A model generated the notes under the pieces. That model was not told where the DNA came from and ran no database searches. It saw only the letters and a program-made list of their open reading frames with translations. A stretch of DNA of 64,000 nucleotides. Source: Campylobacter showae. GTDB taxonomy: Bacteria > Campylobacterota > Campylobacteria > Campylobacterales > Campylobacteraceae. This document shows positions 51,459 through 60,429 of this stretch, one piece after another. Location of the stretch: the NCBI RefSeq assembly GCF_900699785.1, contig NZ_LR535679.1, positions 868,001-932,000 on the forward strand, written 5' to 3'. The position numbers and the translations under genes were made by a program. The first letter of the stretch is position 1. Every line of letters starts with the position of its first letter.

Positions 51459-52615
51459 GCGTCAGCGAGCTAAACGAGCAGGCCAAAACGCTACTTGAGA
51501 CGACGTTTTCCTACGTCGAGGTAGAGGGCGAGATCTCACGGCTCGTTAAACACGGCTCGGGCCACTGGTACTTCACGCTAAAAGACGAAAAGGCCGCGAT
51601 CTCGGCGGTCATTTATAAATTTAACGCCGCCAAGCTCAAATTTGACGTCACAGACGGTATGAAAGTCGCTCTCTACGGCAAAATTTCGCTCTACTCGCCA
51701 AGCGGCAGCTATCAGTTTATCGCAACTCTCATACGCCCAAGCGGCGAAGGCGAGCTCGAACTTGCATTTAAACAGCTAAAAGCGCGGCTTGAGAGCGAAG
51801 GGCTTTTTGATATCTCGCGCAAAAAACCGCTGCCTAAATTTCCCCGCAAGATCGCGCTCATCACGTCAAAAACCTCCGCCGCGTTGCAAGATATGCTGCG
51901 TATCGCTTCGCAGCGCTGGGCGCTACCTGAAATTTTAGTTTTTGACTCGCTAACGCAAGGCGAAACCGCACCCGCCTCGCTCATACGCGCCCTAAAAAGA
52001 GCGGACGCAAGCGGCGCGGATGCGATCGTGCTGGCGCGCGGAGGCGGCAGCAGAGAGGATCTGTGGTGCTTTAACGACGAAAATTTAGCCCGCAAGATCT
52101 ACGCGGCGCGCACGCCCGTGATATCGGCCGTCGGGCACGAGATTGATTACGTCATCAGCGACTTTGCGGCTGATTTTCGCGCTCCGACCCCAAGCGCCGC
52201 GATGGCTGCGCTACTGCCAGATACGGGCGAGCTAATGCAAAGCATAGATAGGCTAAGCGAGGCGGCGGACTCGGCCTTTATGCGCGTTTGGGAGCGTAAA
52301 TTTAACGCTCTAGCGATGATGAGAGCGAGATTTTCTCAGGCTAGCCTCACGCAAAAAATCGCTCGAAAAGAGCAAATTTTGCTAAATTTAAGGCAGGTTT
52401 TAGACGCCGCCGCGCAAACTAAGCTGCTAAAATGCGAAAACGCGCTAAAACTAGCCCATGCCGCATACGCGCAGCAAGAGTCGTTTTTCGCGCAGATTTC
52501 AAATTTCGTCCGAGTGCAAAAAGACGGCAAAACCGTAAATCTAAGCGAGCTAAAACCCGGCGACCGCATCGCGCTAAGCTCGGTAAACGCAAGCAAAGAG
52601 GCGGAAATTTTATAG
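51452..52615 (+). CDS. xseA: Exodeoxyribonuclease VII large subunit
   Basis: 387 residues from GTG 51452. An N-terminal OB-fold ([38 protein letters not shown]) is followed by the catalytic domain ([74 protein letters not shown]-type segment) and a coiled-coil tail. The catalytic GxxxxxDxW-like motif is in GGGSREDLW. Exo VII degrades single-stranded DNA; the small subunit xseB is not here. It is coupled to ubiE. Confidence 0.95.
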   Translation: [387 protein letters not shown]

Positions 52616-52721
52616 CCAAATTTGATCCGCGGACGCAGCGGCTTAAGTTTTTGGGCGGGTTAAAAATTTTTAAGCTAAAAATAGTAAGATAATAACGCAA
52701 ATCAAAATTTAAAGGAGCGAT

Positions 52722-53390
52722 ATGAAAACGAACGTAAAATTTTTACTGGCCGCGTGCGCCGCGATGCTAATAACCGGCTGCACGACGGAGAGTTCTCGCG
52801 TAGTCGAGACGCCGAAAGTCCAAACTCCAAGCGCCGCCTATCAAGGACAAAAGATCGCCGTTTCTATCGGCCGCTTTAGCAACCAGTCATCATACCAAAA
52901 CGGCGTATTTTCAGACGGCGAGGACAGACTAGGCAACCAAGCCCAGACCATCCTCATCTCAAATTTACAGCAAAGCGGGCGCTTCTCGGTGCTTGACCGC
53001 AGCAACATGCGCGCCATCAAAGAAGAAAGCGCGCTAAACAAAGAGGCACAAAAAATCAAAGGCGCAAGATACGTCATCACGGGCGACGTGACGGAGTTTG
53101 GCCGCAAGACTACGGGCGATCATCAGCTTTTCGGTATCCTAGGCAAAGGCAAAACCCAAACCGCCTACGCGAAGGTAAATCTTAACGTCGTGGACGTGAA
53201 AAACTCCGAGGTGGTCTACTCCGCTCAGGGCGCTGGCGAATACGAGCTCTCAAACCGCGAAGTACTGGGCTTTGGCGGTAGCGCTGGGTATGATTCGACG
53301 CTAAACGGCAAAGTGCTAAGCCTAGCCATCATCGAGGCCGTAAATAACCTAACGCGCGGGCTTGAAAGCGGCGCTTTTAACGCGAAATAA
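52722..53390 (+). CDS. CsgG/HfaB-like lipoprotein
   Basis: 222 residues. The signal peptide ends in the lipobox LITGC (C20). The core IAVSIGRFSNQSSYQNGVFSDGEDRLGNQAQTILISNLQQSGRFSVLDRSNM and the later ARYVITGDVTEFGRK...AYAKVNLNVVDVKNSEVVYSAQG follow CsgG-type outer membrane proteins. It lacks the extra length expected of a full curli secretion channel. With the next two genes it forms a CsgG-DUF4810-DUF799 trio also known in Neisseria (around NMB1162-NMB1164). Function of the trio is unknown; an envelope complex is inferred. Confidence 0.8.
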   Translation: MKTNVKFLLAACAAMLITGCTTESSRVVETPKVQTPSAAYQGQKIAVSIGRFSNQSSYQNGVFSDGEDRLGNQAQTILISNLQQSGRFSVLDRSNMRAIKEESALNKEAQKIKGARYVITGDVTEFGRKTTGDHQLFGILGKGKTQTAYAKVNLNVVDVKNSEVVYSAQGAGEYELSNREVLGFGGSAGYDSTLNGKVLSLAIIEAVNNLTRGLESGAFNAK

Positions 53391-53399
53391 GGATAAATT

Positions 53400-53954
53400 T
53401 TGCGCTTTAAAACTCTAGCCAATTTCGCGCTCGTCTCCGCCGCCGCCCTGCTGCTCTCTGGCTGCGCGGACGACTCGCCTAGACAGCTATACTACTGGGA
53501 CGGCGCCTACACGAGCTCGGTCTACGAGTACCTAACCGAAGAAGGCGACGCGGGCGCTCAGATCGCCGCACTCGAGCAGAGCCTGCAAAAAGCCTATCAA
53601 AGAGCCGCCAAAGCTCCGCCCGGACTCCACGCGCATCTAGGTTTGCTCTATCTTTCGCAAGGAAACGGGGCTAAATTTAAAGCCTACGTTGAAAAAGAAG
53701 CCGAGCTCTATCCCGAGTCGCGCGACTACGCGATGTTTTTGCTAAATCAAAATAGCAAAACTCGGGGCGCAGCGGGCAAAACCGAGGCAAATTTAAGCGA
53801 GCAGACGAAAGAAAAATCAGGCGCAAGCGAGTCAAATTCAAATGACAAAAGCTCAAATTTAGGCGAGCAAACGAGCAAGCAAAATTTAAAAACCAAGCAA
53901 GCAAAACCAGCCAAAACGAGCAAAACCGCAAAAGGAAGCCAAAATGAAAAATAA
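53400..53954 (+). CDS. DUF4810 domain lipoprotein
   Basis: 184 residues from TTG 53400. The lipobox is LLLSGC. The middle (LYYWDGAYTSSVYEYLTEEGDAGAQIAALEQSLQKAYQRAAKAPPGLHAHLGLLYLSQGNGAKFKAYVEKEAELYPESRDYAMFLL) contains TPR-like helices, as in DUF4810 proteins. The C-terminal 60 residues are low-complexity Lys/Ser/Asn/Thr and look disordered. It overlaps the next gene by 11 bases and follows the CsgG-like gene by 9. Confidence 0.75.
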   Translation: MRFKTLANFALVSAAALLLSGCADDSPRQLYYWDGAYTSSVYEYLTEEGDAGAQIAALEQSLQKAYQRAAKAPPGLHAHLGLLYLSQGNGAKFKAYVEKEAELYPESRDYAMFLLNQNSKTRGAAGKTEANLSEQTKEKSGASESNSNDKSSNLGEQTSKQNLKTKQAKPAKTSKTAKGSQNEK

Positions 53955-54624
53955 AATAAAATCGGCGCTTCTTTGCGCGTTTGCGGCGCTGTTTTTGGGA
54001 GCGTGCGCAGGCTCGCAGCCCGAGGTTTACGACTATTCGGCGTTTTTACAGACCAAGCCTCGCTCGATCGTCGTCATGATGCCCGCCAGCGACTCAGCCG
54101 AGATAAAGGCCTCCGCAGCGGTGCTGGCAAACGCGCTCTATCCGCTTAGCGAGGCGGGGTATTACGTATTTTCGCCCGCGCTCGTAAACGAGACCTTTAA
54201 AAACAACGGCATCTACGATGCAGGAGAGATCGCGCAGATCTCTACGTACAAGCTAAAGCAGATATTTGGTGCCGACGCAGCGCTCTACCTCAACGTCGCG
54301 GACTACGGTACTTCGTATATGCTGATTAGCAGCGTTACGCGCGTGAGCGTAGCGGCGACTCTAGTTGATCTAAACACGGGCGCCGTACTCTGGCAAAAAA
54401 GCGCCGCGGCGGCAAACGACTCGGGCGGAGGCGGGGGCGATCTCATCGGCATGCTAGTCTCCGCGCTAGTTAAACAGATCGCAGACTCAATCTCGGACGC
54501 TAGCTTTGATCTTTCGGCGCGCGCGGACGCGATTTTGTTTAGCACCAACTGCCGAGACTGCTTGCTCTACGGCCCGTATTCGCCGCATTACGGCCGGGAT
54601 AGACAGCTTGGCGGCGGCAGATAA
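53944..54624 (+). CDS. DUF799/GNA1162-like lipoprotein
   Basis: 226 residues. The lipobox is LFLGAC (C21). The body (PRSIVVMMPASDSAEIKASAAVLANALYPLSEAGYYVFSPALVNETFKNNGIYDAGEIAQISTYKLKQIFGADAALYLNVADYGTSYMLISSVTRV...) matches the DUF799 family whose Neisseria member GNA1162 is a TolB/CsgG-fold lipoprotein studied as an antigen. A glycine-rich loop (NDSGGGGGD) follows. It is the third gene of the trio and overlaps the DUF4810 gene. Confidence 0.8.
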   Translation: MKNKIKSALLCAFAALFLGACAGSQPEVYDYSAFLQTKPRSIVVMMPASDSAEIKASAAVLANALYPLSEAGYYVFSPALVNETFKNNGIYDAGEIAQISTYKLKQIFGADAALYLNVADYGTSYMLISSVTRVSVAATLVDLNTGAVLWQKSAAAANDSGGGGGDLIGMLVSALVKQIADSISDASFDLSARADAILFSTNCRDCLLYGPYSPHYGRDRQLGGGR

Positions 54625-54642
54625 ATTTTAAAAAGGGCGAAA

Positions 54643-55101
54643 ATGAAACTAGCCGAGGCGCTGATACTGCGCGCCGACATACAAAAACGCATCGAGCAGC
54701 TAAAATCAAGGCTCGCGGATAACGCAAAGGTGCAAGAGGGCGAGAATCCTAGCGAGGAGCCAAAGGCGCTGCTAGCCGAGCTAGACGCGCTCACAAGCGA
54801 GCTTGAGCGGCTGATAGTTCGAATAAATTTAACCAACTGCACCGCAAAAGCGGACGGCAAGAGCCTAACCGAGCTAATCGCCAAGCGCGACGTACTAACG
54901 TTAAAAGCGGGCGCATTGCGGGCTTTCGCGCAAGCTGCCGCGCAAAAGATCGATGCATATTCGCGCAGCGAGATTAAAATTTTAAGCACAGTCGACGTCG
55001 CGGCGCTGCAAAAGCAGGTGAACGAGCTGGCTAAGCAGATCAGACAGCTTGATACGACGCTGCAAGGCGCGAACTGGCAGACCGATCTGATCGAAAGCTA
55101 A
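54643..55101 (+). CDS. DIP1984 family protein
   Basis: 152 residues, almost entirely helical (MKLAEALILRADIQKRIEQLKSRL..., AELDALTSELERLIVRINLTNCTAKADGKSLTELIAKRDVL...). The opening and the LIVRINLTN segment match the DIP1984/septicolysin-like family. Despite the septicolysin name there is no evidence of a toxin here, no signal peptide and no transmembrane segment. It starts 18 bases after the lipoprotein trio, so it is probably cotranscribed. Function unknown. Confidence 0.78.
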   Translation: MKLAEALILRADIQKRIEQLKSRLADNAKVQEGENPSEEPKALLAELDALTSELERLIVRINLTNCTAKADGKSLTELIAKRDVLTLKAGALRAFAQAAAQKIDAYSRSEIKILSTVDVAALQKQVNELAKQIRQLDTTLQGANWQTDLIES

Positions 55102-55490
55102 AAGCGTAAAATTTAGAAAAATTTCGGGTAAGTATCGCAAGAGGCGAGCATAAAAATCTTCCCTACAACGGAACTCTAGCGCTCGCGGAAACGGCGCACC
55201 CCTTTTTACGATTTATTTTCAGTAAATTTACAGGGGCAATGTGACTGCGCAATGTAACTACCTAATGCTGATCTAGCGATACCGAGGGCGGGAACGGGGA
55301 AATTTAAAACGAAATTTTGATTTTAACGGCGCGGTTTGCGGGATTGCGGCGAAATCCCGCGGCGATTTAGGCGGGCTTGACGCTCAAATTTTGCGTTAAA
55401 TTAAGGCGCGCTTGCCATTTTGCATTTTAACCTGCCGAGTATAAAATTTTACAAAAATCATAAAATTTAGCCAAATTTAAAGGATGAAAT
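55102..55490. other. 389-bp intergenic region
   Basis: No gene. A hairpin GCGGGATT (55338-55345) / AATCCCGC (55353-55360) could terminate the upstream operon. The promoter for the phosphatase gene probably lies in 55400-55470. Nothing else recognised. Confidence 0.55.
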
Positions 55491-56177
55491 TTGAAATTTA
55501 AAACCCTTGCATTAGCGGCCGCATTTTGCTTTGCGACCGACATAAATGCGGAGCTTGCGACAGAAGCAAATTCCATAAATTTTAGAAAAACGAGCGGCGC
55601 GGAGCAAAATCTCGCGGACGTAAAAGACGCCAAATTTCAAAACGCGCATTTTAAAAACGCAGATACCGCAGCGCGCGGCATAAACTCAAACTCATCGCAA
55701 AAAGCAACCCTCATCGACGAAGCTAAAAATTTCTACCGCGTGGACGAGCTGCTGTTTCGCAGCGCTCAACTTGACGGAAGCTACGCCGCAAAGCTGCATG
55801 AGCTTGGCATCAAAAGTATCGTAAATCTGCGCCATTTTAGCAGAGGCGGCGACAAAAGGGCGTTTGGGGATCAATTTTGGCTCGCAAGCAAGCCGCTTCA
55901 AAGCTGGGAGATAAAGCCCGCACAGATCGCGGACGTCTTGCGCACCATTCGCGAGCGCCAAAAGGAGGGCGCCGTGCTCGTGCACTGCTATCACGGAGCC
56001 GATCGCACGGGGCTTGTGGTGGCGATGTACCGCGTGATCTATCAGGGCTGGAGCCTGGACGCCGCGCGCAGCGAGATGATATACGGCGGATACGGCTTTC
56101 ACTCCATGTGGCAGGATATCGCGGGCTTTTTGACGCCGCAAAACGAGGCACTCGTAAGAGCCGAGCTTGGAATTTAG
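55491..56177 (+). CDS. Exported dual-specificity/tyrosine phosphatase-like protein
   Basis: 228 residues from TTG 55491, with AAAGGATGAAA upstream. An N-terminal signal (KFKTLALAAAFCFATDINA) suggests export. After a polar region of about 50 residues the phosphatase domain begins (FYRVDELLFRSAQLDGSYAAKLHELGIKSIVNLR). The P-loop HCYHGADRTGLVVAMYRV has nucleophile C166 and R172 in a CX5R pattern, typical of bacterial dual-specificity phosphatases. A general-acid Asp is not obvious. The substrate is unknown; a protein, phospholipid or inositol phosphate is possible. Confidence 0.8.
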   Translation: MKFKTLALAAAFCFATDINAELATEANSINFRKTSGAEQNLADVKDAKFQNAHFKNADTAARGINSNSSQKATLIDEAKNFYRVDELLFRSAQLDGSYAAKLHELGIKSIVNLRHFSRGGDKRAFGDQFWLASKPLQSWEIKPAQIADVLRTIRERQKEGAVLVHCYHGADRTGLVVAMYRVIYQGWSLDAARSEMIYGGYGFHSMWQDIAGFLTPQNEALVRAELGI

Positions 56178-56389
56178 ACGAAATTTCGCTCGTTAGGTCA
56201 GACGGCATGAAATTTGTATTCAACTTTTAGCTACACTATAGACCAAATTTGATGACGGTATCACCGATATATCCGAAGTGAGATAAATTTAAAGTAGAAA
56301 ATTTTTAATAGGCCTTAAAGCAATAAAACTTAAAATTTAGCCGAAATAAAGTAAAATTTGAGCGGCAAATTTAGCAAAAGGAGCGATCG

Positions 56390-57073
56390 GTGGAAAATTT
56401 ATTACTAGCGCAGCTGCGCGAAGCGCTACCGCAGGGCATGCGCGTGCCGAGCGAGCTTGAGGCGCTTTATGCGTGGATCGAAGCAAACGGCTTTTATGAC
56501 GACGCGGGCGGGCGCAGACGCGGCTATCTCTATCCGCAGGATCGGCTGCAGCAGAGCTGGAGCGATGATGAGCGCGAGGGCGGCACGGACATCGTCTTTT
56601 TCACGGATGAGCCGAAAAATCGCGACGAGAAGCTAAGGTATTGGTTTTACGGCGAGGATCGTGAGCTTGCCGCGGAGATCAAGCAGCGGCTTTGCGTATT
56701 TGCAGGCAGCGGCTCGGAGGGCTCGATGTGCGCGCTGTGGCTGGATGATGCAGGCGAGACGAAGATCGTGCATATGGGCTCCGGCTCGGGTTCGACCATG
56801 ACCTGCGTTTTGGCTCATAGCGGGCTTGATTTTTTGCGACTGCTCGCGATCGGATACGATGAAATCTGCTGGGACGAGGATTTTAGCGCGCCGCCAAACA
56901 GCGAGGAGGACGATTTTATCGTGCATCCAAACGTAAAATTTCAGCAGTGGTTTAAGGACACGTTTAAAACGACGATCCCGCAAACCGCGCTTGAGCTCGT
57001 CACGCCCGCGCATATGGACGACGAGAACCCGAGCGACGAGTTTTTAATCTGGGTAAATCGCGTCGCGGAGTGA
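56390..57073 (+). CDS. SMI1/KNR4-like protein, function unknown
   Basis: 227 residues from GTG 56390, with AAAAGGAGCGATC upstream. Acidic and aromatic-rich, without signal or membrane segments. The pattern (PSELEALYAWIEANGFYDD early, then VFAGSGSEGSMCALWL, GSGSGSTMTCVLAHSGLDFLRLLAIGYDEI) resembles SUKH/SMI1-KNR4 proteins, many of which are immunity proteins for toxins. No toxin gene is adjacent. The assignment is tentative. Confidence 0.5.
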   Translation: MENLLLAQLREALPQGMRVPSELEALYAWIEANGFYDDAGGRRRGYLYPQDRLQQSWSDDEREGGTDIVFFTDEPKNRDEKLRYWFYGEDRELAAEIKQRLCVFAGSGSEGSMCALWLDDAGETKIVHMGSGSGSTMTCVLAHSGLDFLRLLAIGYDEICWDEDFSAPPNSEEDDFIVHPNVKFQQWFKDTFKTTIPQTALELVTPAHMDDENPSDEFLIWVNRVAE

Positions 57074-57272
57074 GTTTTGATGCAAAAGCTTTAATATTAC
57101 GATGCGGCATTTGCAAATAGCAGCTTGCTACTTTAGTAAAAACGGTTAAAAACTTTATTGCTTACAATCAAAAGGAAGCCTTTTCTAGATTTGCAAATTT
57201 TAGCAAATATAGCACAAAATTTTAAGCTCAAGCGGTAAGTAAAAGACAAAAACCCAAAGAACGAGAGAAAAA

Positions 57273-57301
57273 TTAGCTCGTCGATCAAAAAAGCGAGCTA
57301 A
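57273..57301 (-). terminator. Rho-independent terminator of perR
   Basis: TTAGCTCG (57273-57280) pairs with CGAGCTAA (57294-57301). On the minus strand the stem is followed by TTTTTCTC. It starts 5 bases after the perR stop. Confidence 0.8.
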
Positions 57302-57305
57302 GAGC

Positions 57306-57716
57306 CTAATGGCGGCAGTTTTTGCAGTCCTTTACAGTCACTAGCACATTTATCTTTTCTATGAAATTTCCGAGCTTTCTCTCCAAACTTTCCTTGTACT
57401 CGCTCAGTGCCTCGCAGAAGTTATAGTCCTCGACGTGTCCGCAGCTCTCGCATACGACGTGGATATGCGGATAGCTAAAGATGTCGTAGCGCGCCTTTTG
57501 GTTCGGCATATTGACCTCGACGACGAGCCCCTCGTCTTTGAGCATATTTAGGTTTTTATACACCGTCGCGAGCGATACGGACGGGTTTTCGGCGCAGATC
57601 TCCTCGTAAAGCTCATCAATCGTCGGGTGGGTGTGGCGATCGAGGATTTTGAGCACGCTGAGGCGCTGCGGGGTGGCTTTGAGGCCGTGATTTTTGAGAA
57701 GTTCCATATAGTTCAT
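57306..57716 (-). CDS. perR: Peroxide-responsive Fur-family repressor PerR
   Basis: 136 residues. The winged helix (LKATPQRLSVLKILDRHTHPTIDELYEEI, VSLATVYKNLNMLKDEGLV) is typical of the Fur family. Structural zinc cysteines are CESC and CKNC; metal-sensing residues are around HIHVVCESCGHVEDY. In Campylobacter PerR represses katA and ahpC and is relieved by metal-catalysed oxidation. PerR rather than Fur is chosen from its position next to dxs-fliHGF, as in C. jejuni Cj0322. ATG 57716 is used, after AGGAAAAACG. Confidence 0.88.
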   Translation of the reverse strand: MNYMELLKNHGLKATPQRLSVLKILDRHTHPTIDELYEEICAENPSVSLATVYKNLNMLKDEGLVVEVNMPNQKARYDIFSYPHIHVVCESCGHVEDYNFCEALSEYKESLERKLGNFIEKINVLVTVKDCKNCRH

Positions 57717-57785
57717 CGTTTTTCCTGATATTTTTTAGCTAAATATACAAAAATTTTATTTAAAACTTCTTTATAGTTGGTAATA

Positions 57786-57799
57786 TAAATTATTATTTA
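57786..57799. promoter_or_regulatory. Candidate PerR box in the perR promoter
   Basis: TAAATTATTATTTA has 5-bp inverted arms (TAAAT/ATTTA) within an AT-rich region about 70 bases upstream of perR, resembling the AT-rich inverted repeats bound by PerR/Fur proteins. Autoregulation would be expected. Evidence is weak. Confidence 0.35.
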
Positions 57800-58557
57800 C
57801 TAAAATTTGTGTCATTTGTAGTCAAATTTATGCTTTTTGCGAGTTTAAGCGCTATACTCAAAGTAAATTTTAGACGTTTGGTTTTAAATTTACCCTACCG
57901 AATTTAGTGTTTTGGGGCATAAACTTGAAGGCGATTTAAATTTGACGCTTTGCTCGCCGTATTTAAATAAAAAGCCGACTTTTAACACGGCGTAAATTTT
58001 GCTATCGATCGTTGCAACCGATCGCCGCTTATCATCGCCGCCGTAAAATTTATTTTTGTCGGTTGCGGCGATACCGCAGCGTTTTAGATACGGCTACGTT
58101 TTTTCGCATTTTTTAGTTTTCGTTAATTGCGATTTTAAATTTCTATGCCTTGCCCCACGGCTAAATTTACAAGCAAAATCTACTTAAATTTTACCTTTTT
58201 GTAAAATCCGCGCCTAATCAAGCACCGGCGCCAAATTTAAGCGTTTTATAAACGGTAAAAACGAAAGTCTGTAATGTTTTTTAGCGATTTTATCCTAGGG
58301 TGCAGCGAGCAAAACAAACCTTAGCGCAAAAACCTATCGCGGCTCAAATTTGACCCAAAATTCGCTCGCAAGCCAGCCCGCAAAAAAGATAAACGAAGAT
58401 AAAAATCAATAAAACCGGCTGATGCGCGCAAATTTACCCGTGCCGTTTAGGGGCGGTAAATCAAAGCAAGAGCGTCAAGACCGAGTATAAAAAAATTTGC
58501 TTCGCTCAAATTTTTCGCATTTTCCGCCCAAATGCGCTCGCCAAAATGCATAAAACC

Positions 58558-58575
58558 GAAGCGCGAGAGCGCTTC
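58558..58575 (-). terminator. Terminator of the fliFGH-dxs operon
   Basis: GAAGCGC (58558-58564) and GCGCTTC (58569-58575) with loop GAGA. On the minus strand GGTTTTATGC follows. It lies 3 bases after the dxs stop. Confidence 0.75.
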
Positions 58576-58578
58576 AGC

Positions 58579-60429
58579 TCAAATTTGACCCGCGGTTTCG
58601 GTTAAAATTTTATCGCAAATACTTGCCGCATCGATACCAAGAGCCTTTTCGACATCGGCCGTAGCGCCGTGCGGGATAAACGCGTCGTCAAACTCAAAGC
58701 TAACGATGCGTACGTCAAAAATGCGCCGCTCCTGCAAAAACGCGGCCAAAATCTCGCCTACGCCGCCTTTTTTTGCGGTATCGGAAAAGACGTACCAAAT
58801 TTTATGCTTGCGCGCGAGCTCTTGCAAAAGTTCGCCGTCAAGCGGCTTAACAAACACTAGATCAACAAGGCTTGGGTCAAATTTGCCGTTCGTTTTTTCT
58901 AGTAAAATTTTGCGCGCGGCGTTTGCCTTGCCCGCAGCGTTGCCGTAAGCGATAAAGGCCGCTTCGTCGCCGCCCTCGACCAAGATTTCGCCCTTGCCGA
59001 GCTTTAGCTCTCTCGCCTCAAATTCGCCCTTCGCCAGCGCAAAAGCTCCGCGCGGATAGCGAAGAGCGCAAGGCCCCTCGTGAGCGTAAGCGTAGCGCAT
59101 CGCGAACCTAAAACTATCGGCACAGCGAGGCGCGAAAATCGTCAAATTCGGGATCAAATTTAGATAACTAACGTCAAACGCGCCTTGGTGCGTCTCGCCG
59201 TCCTCGCCGACGATGCCAGCGCGGTCCATCGCAAAGACGACGTTTAGATTCATGATCGCGCAGTCGTGCACGACCTGGTCAAACGCCCGCTGCAAAAAGG
59301 TCGAATAAATCGCGATAAACGGCTTAAAGCCCTCCTTGGCCATCGCGGCCATAGAGGCGACGGCGTGCTGCTCGGCGATCGCGACGTCCCAAAACCTATC
59401 CGGAAATCTCTCCATCAAAGCGTCTATGCCCGTGCCAGTAGGCATCGCGGCGGTCACTCCGACGATATTTTTATGCTCGCTAGCTAGCTCGGTCAAATTT
59501 TCCGCAAAAAGCGCGGTGGCCGATTTGGCGGCTGATTTTTTGATGGCTTCGCCGCTTTGCAAATCAAACGGACTCACGCCGTGCCAGCTAGCTAGATGCC
59601 CCTCGGCCTTTTCGTAGCCTTTGCCCTTTAGCGTCTGCGCGTGCACGACGACTGGCTTTTTCATCCCTTTTGCGACGCTAAAAGCCTCAATAAGCGCCCC
59701 CACGTCGTGGCCGTTTACGGGGCCGATATACTCGAGTCCTAGCTCCTCGAAAAACATCCCGGGCGTAAAGATCCTGATGCCCTCCTCCATCCTGCGCGCC
59801 ATATACGCGGCGCCGTCGGGCATATAGCTTAAAAATTTCTCTACGCGGCTTTTAAACTTCTGATACAGCGGCCCGGCCATCATCTGCGAGAGGTAGTTGC
59901 TAAAGGCGCCGATGGGCTTGCTAATGCTCATTTCGTTGTCGTTTAGGACGACTACGCAAGGGTTTTTGATATCGCCCAGCTCGTTTAGCGCCTCATACGC
60001 GATACCAGCGCTCATCGAGCCGTCGCCGATAAAGGCCACGGGGATGCGGTCTTCGCCCTTTAGCTTGATCGCCTTTGACGCGCCCACTGCTAGCGAGATA
60101 GAGGTGGAGCTGTGTCCGGCGATAAAGTAGTCGTATTTGCTCTCAGAGGGCTTCGTGTAGCCGCTAATACCGCCGATTTTTCTAAGCGTGTCGAATTTAT
60201 CCCAGCGTCCGGTGATTAGCTTGTGCGCGTAGCTTTGGTGGCTGACGTCAAATATAAACGGATCTTTTGCTGCGTCGAAAACATAGTGCATCGCGACGAT
60301 AAGCTCGACCGCGCCGATGTTTGAGCTCAGATGCCCGCCATTTGCGCTAACGGTTTGTAAAATTTTATCTCGGAGCTTCCCGCAAAGCGCTTCGAGCTCC
60401 TGCACGTTCATAGATTTTACGTCTATCAT
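58579..60429 (-). CDS. dxs: 1-deoxy-D-xylulose-5-phosphate synthase
   Basis: 616 residues, normal length. This thiamine-diphosphate enzyme condenses pyruvate and glyceraldehyde-3-phosphate in the MEP isoprenoid pathway. The N-terminal histidine region is DVSHQSYAHKLITGR, the ThDP motif GDGSMSAGIAYEALNELG with VVLNDNEMSI, and the catalytic E in DVAIAEQHAVASMAA. It overlaps fliH by 4 bases, an arrangement also found in C. jejuni. Confidence 0.97.
   Translation of the reverse strand: MIDVKSMNVQELEALCGKLRDKILQTVSANGGHLSSNIGAVELIVAMHYVFDAAKDPFIFDVSHQSYAHKLITGRWDKFDTLRKIGGISGYTKPSESKYDYFIAGHSSTSISLAVGASKAIKLKGEDRIPVAFIGDGSMSAGIAYEALNELGDIKNPCVVVLNDNEMSISKPIGAFSNYLSQMMAGPLYQKFKSRVEKFLSYMPDGAAYMARRMEEGIRIFTPGMFFEELGLEYIGPVNGHDVGALIEAFSVAKGMKKPVVVHAQTLKGKGYEKAEGHLASWHGVSPFDLQSGEAIKKSAAKSATALFAENLTELASEHKNIVGVTAAMPTGTGIDALMERFPDRFWDVAIAEQHAVASMAAMAKEGFKPFIAIYSTFLQRAFDQVVHDCAIMNLNVVFAMDRAGIVGEDGETHQGAFDVSYLNLIPNLTIFAPRCADSFRFAMRYAYAHEGPCALRYPRGAFALAKGEFEARELKLGKGEILVEGGDEAAFIAYGNAAGKANAARKILLEKTNGKFDPSLVDLVFVKPLDGELLQELARKHKIWYVFSDTAKKGGVGEILAAFLQERRIFDVRIVSFEFDDAFIPHGATADVEKALGIDAASICDKILTETAGQI

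Larger units (their letters stand above)
57717..58578. other. 862-bp non-coding gap between perR and dxs
   Basis: No open frame of note on either strand. It holds the perR promoter with an AT palindrome (57786-57799), many AAATTT hexamers, a small CGATCG/CGATCG inverted repeat near 58010-58025, and the dxs terminator (58558-58575). Nothing else recognised. Confidence 0.6.

Noticed and set aside
55692-56230. Frames of 149, 128 and 117 codons overlapping the phosphatase gene
   Set aside because: They overlap the region encoding the P-loop in other frames, are Arg/Ala rich and match nothing known.
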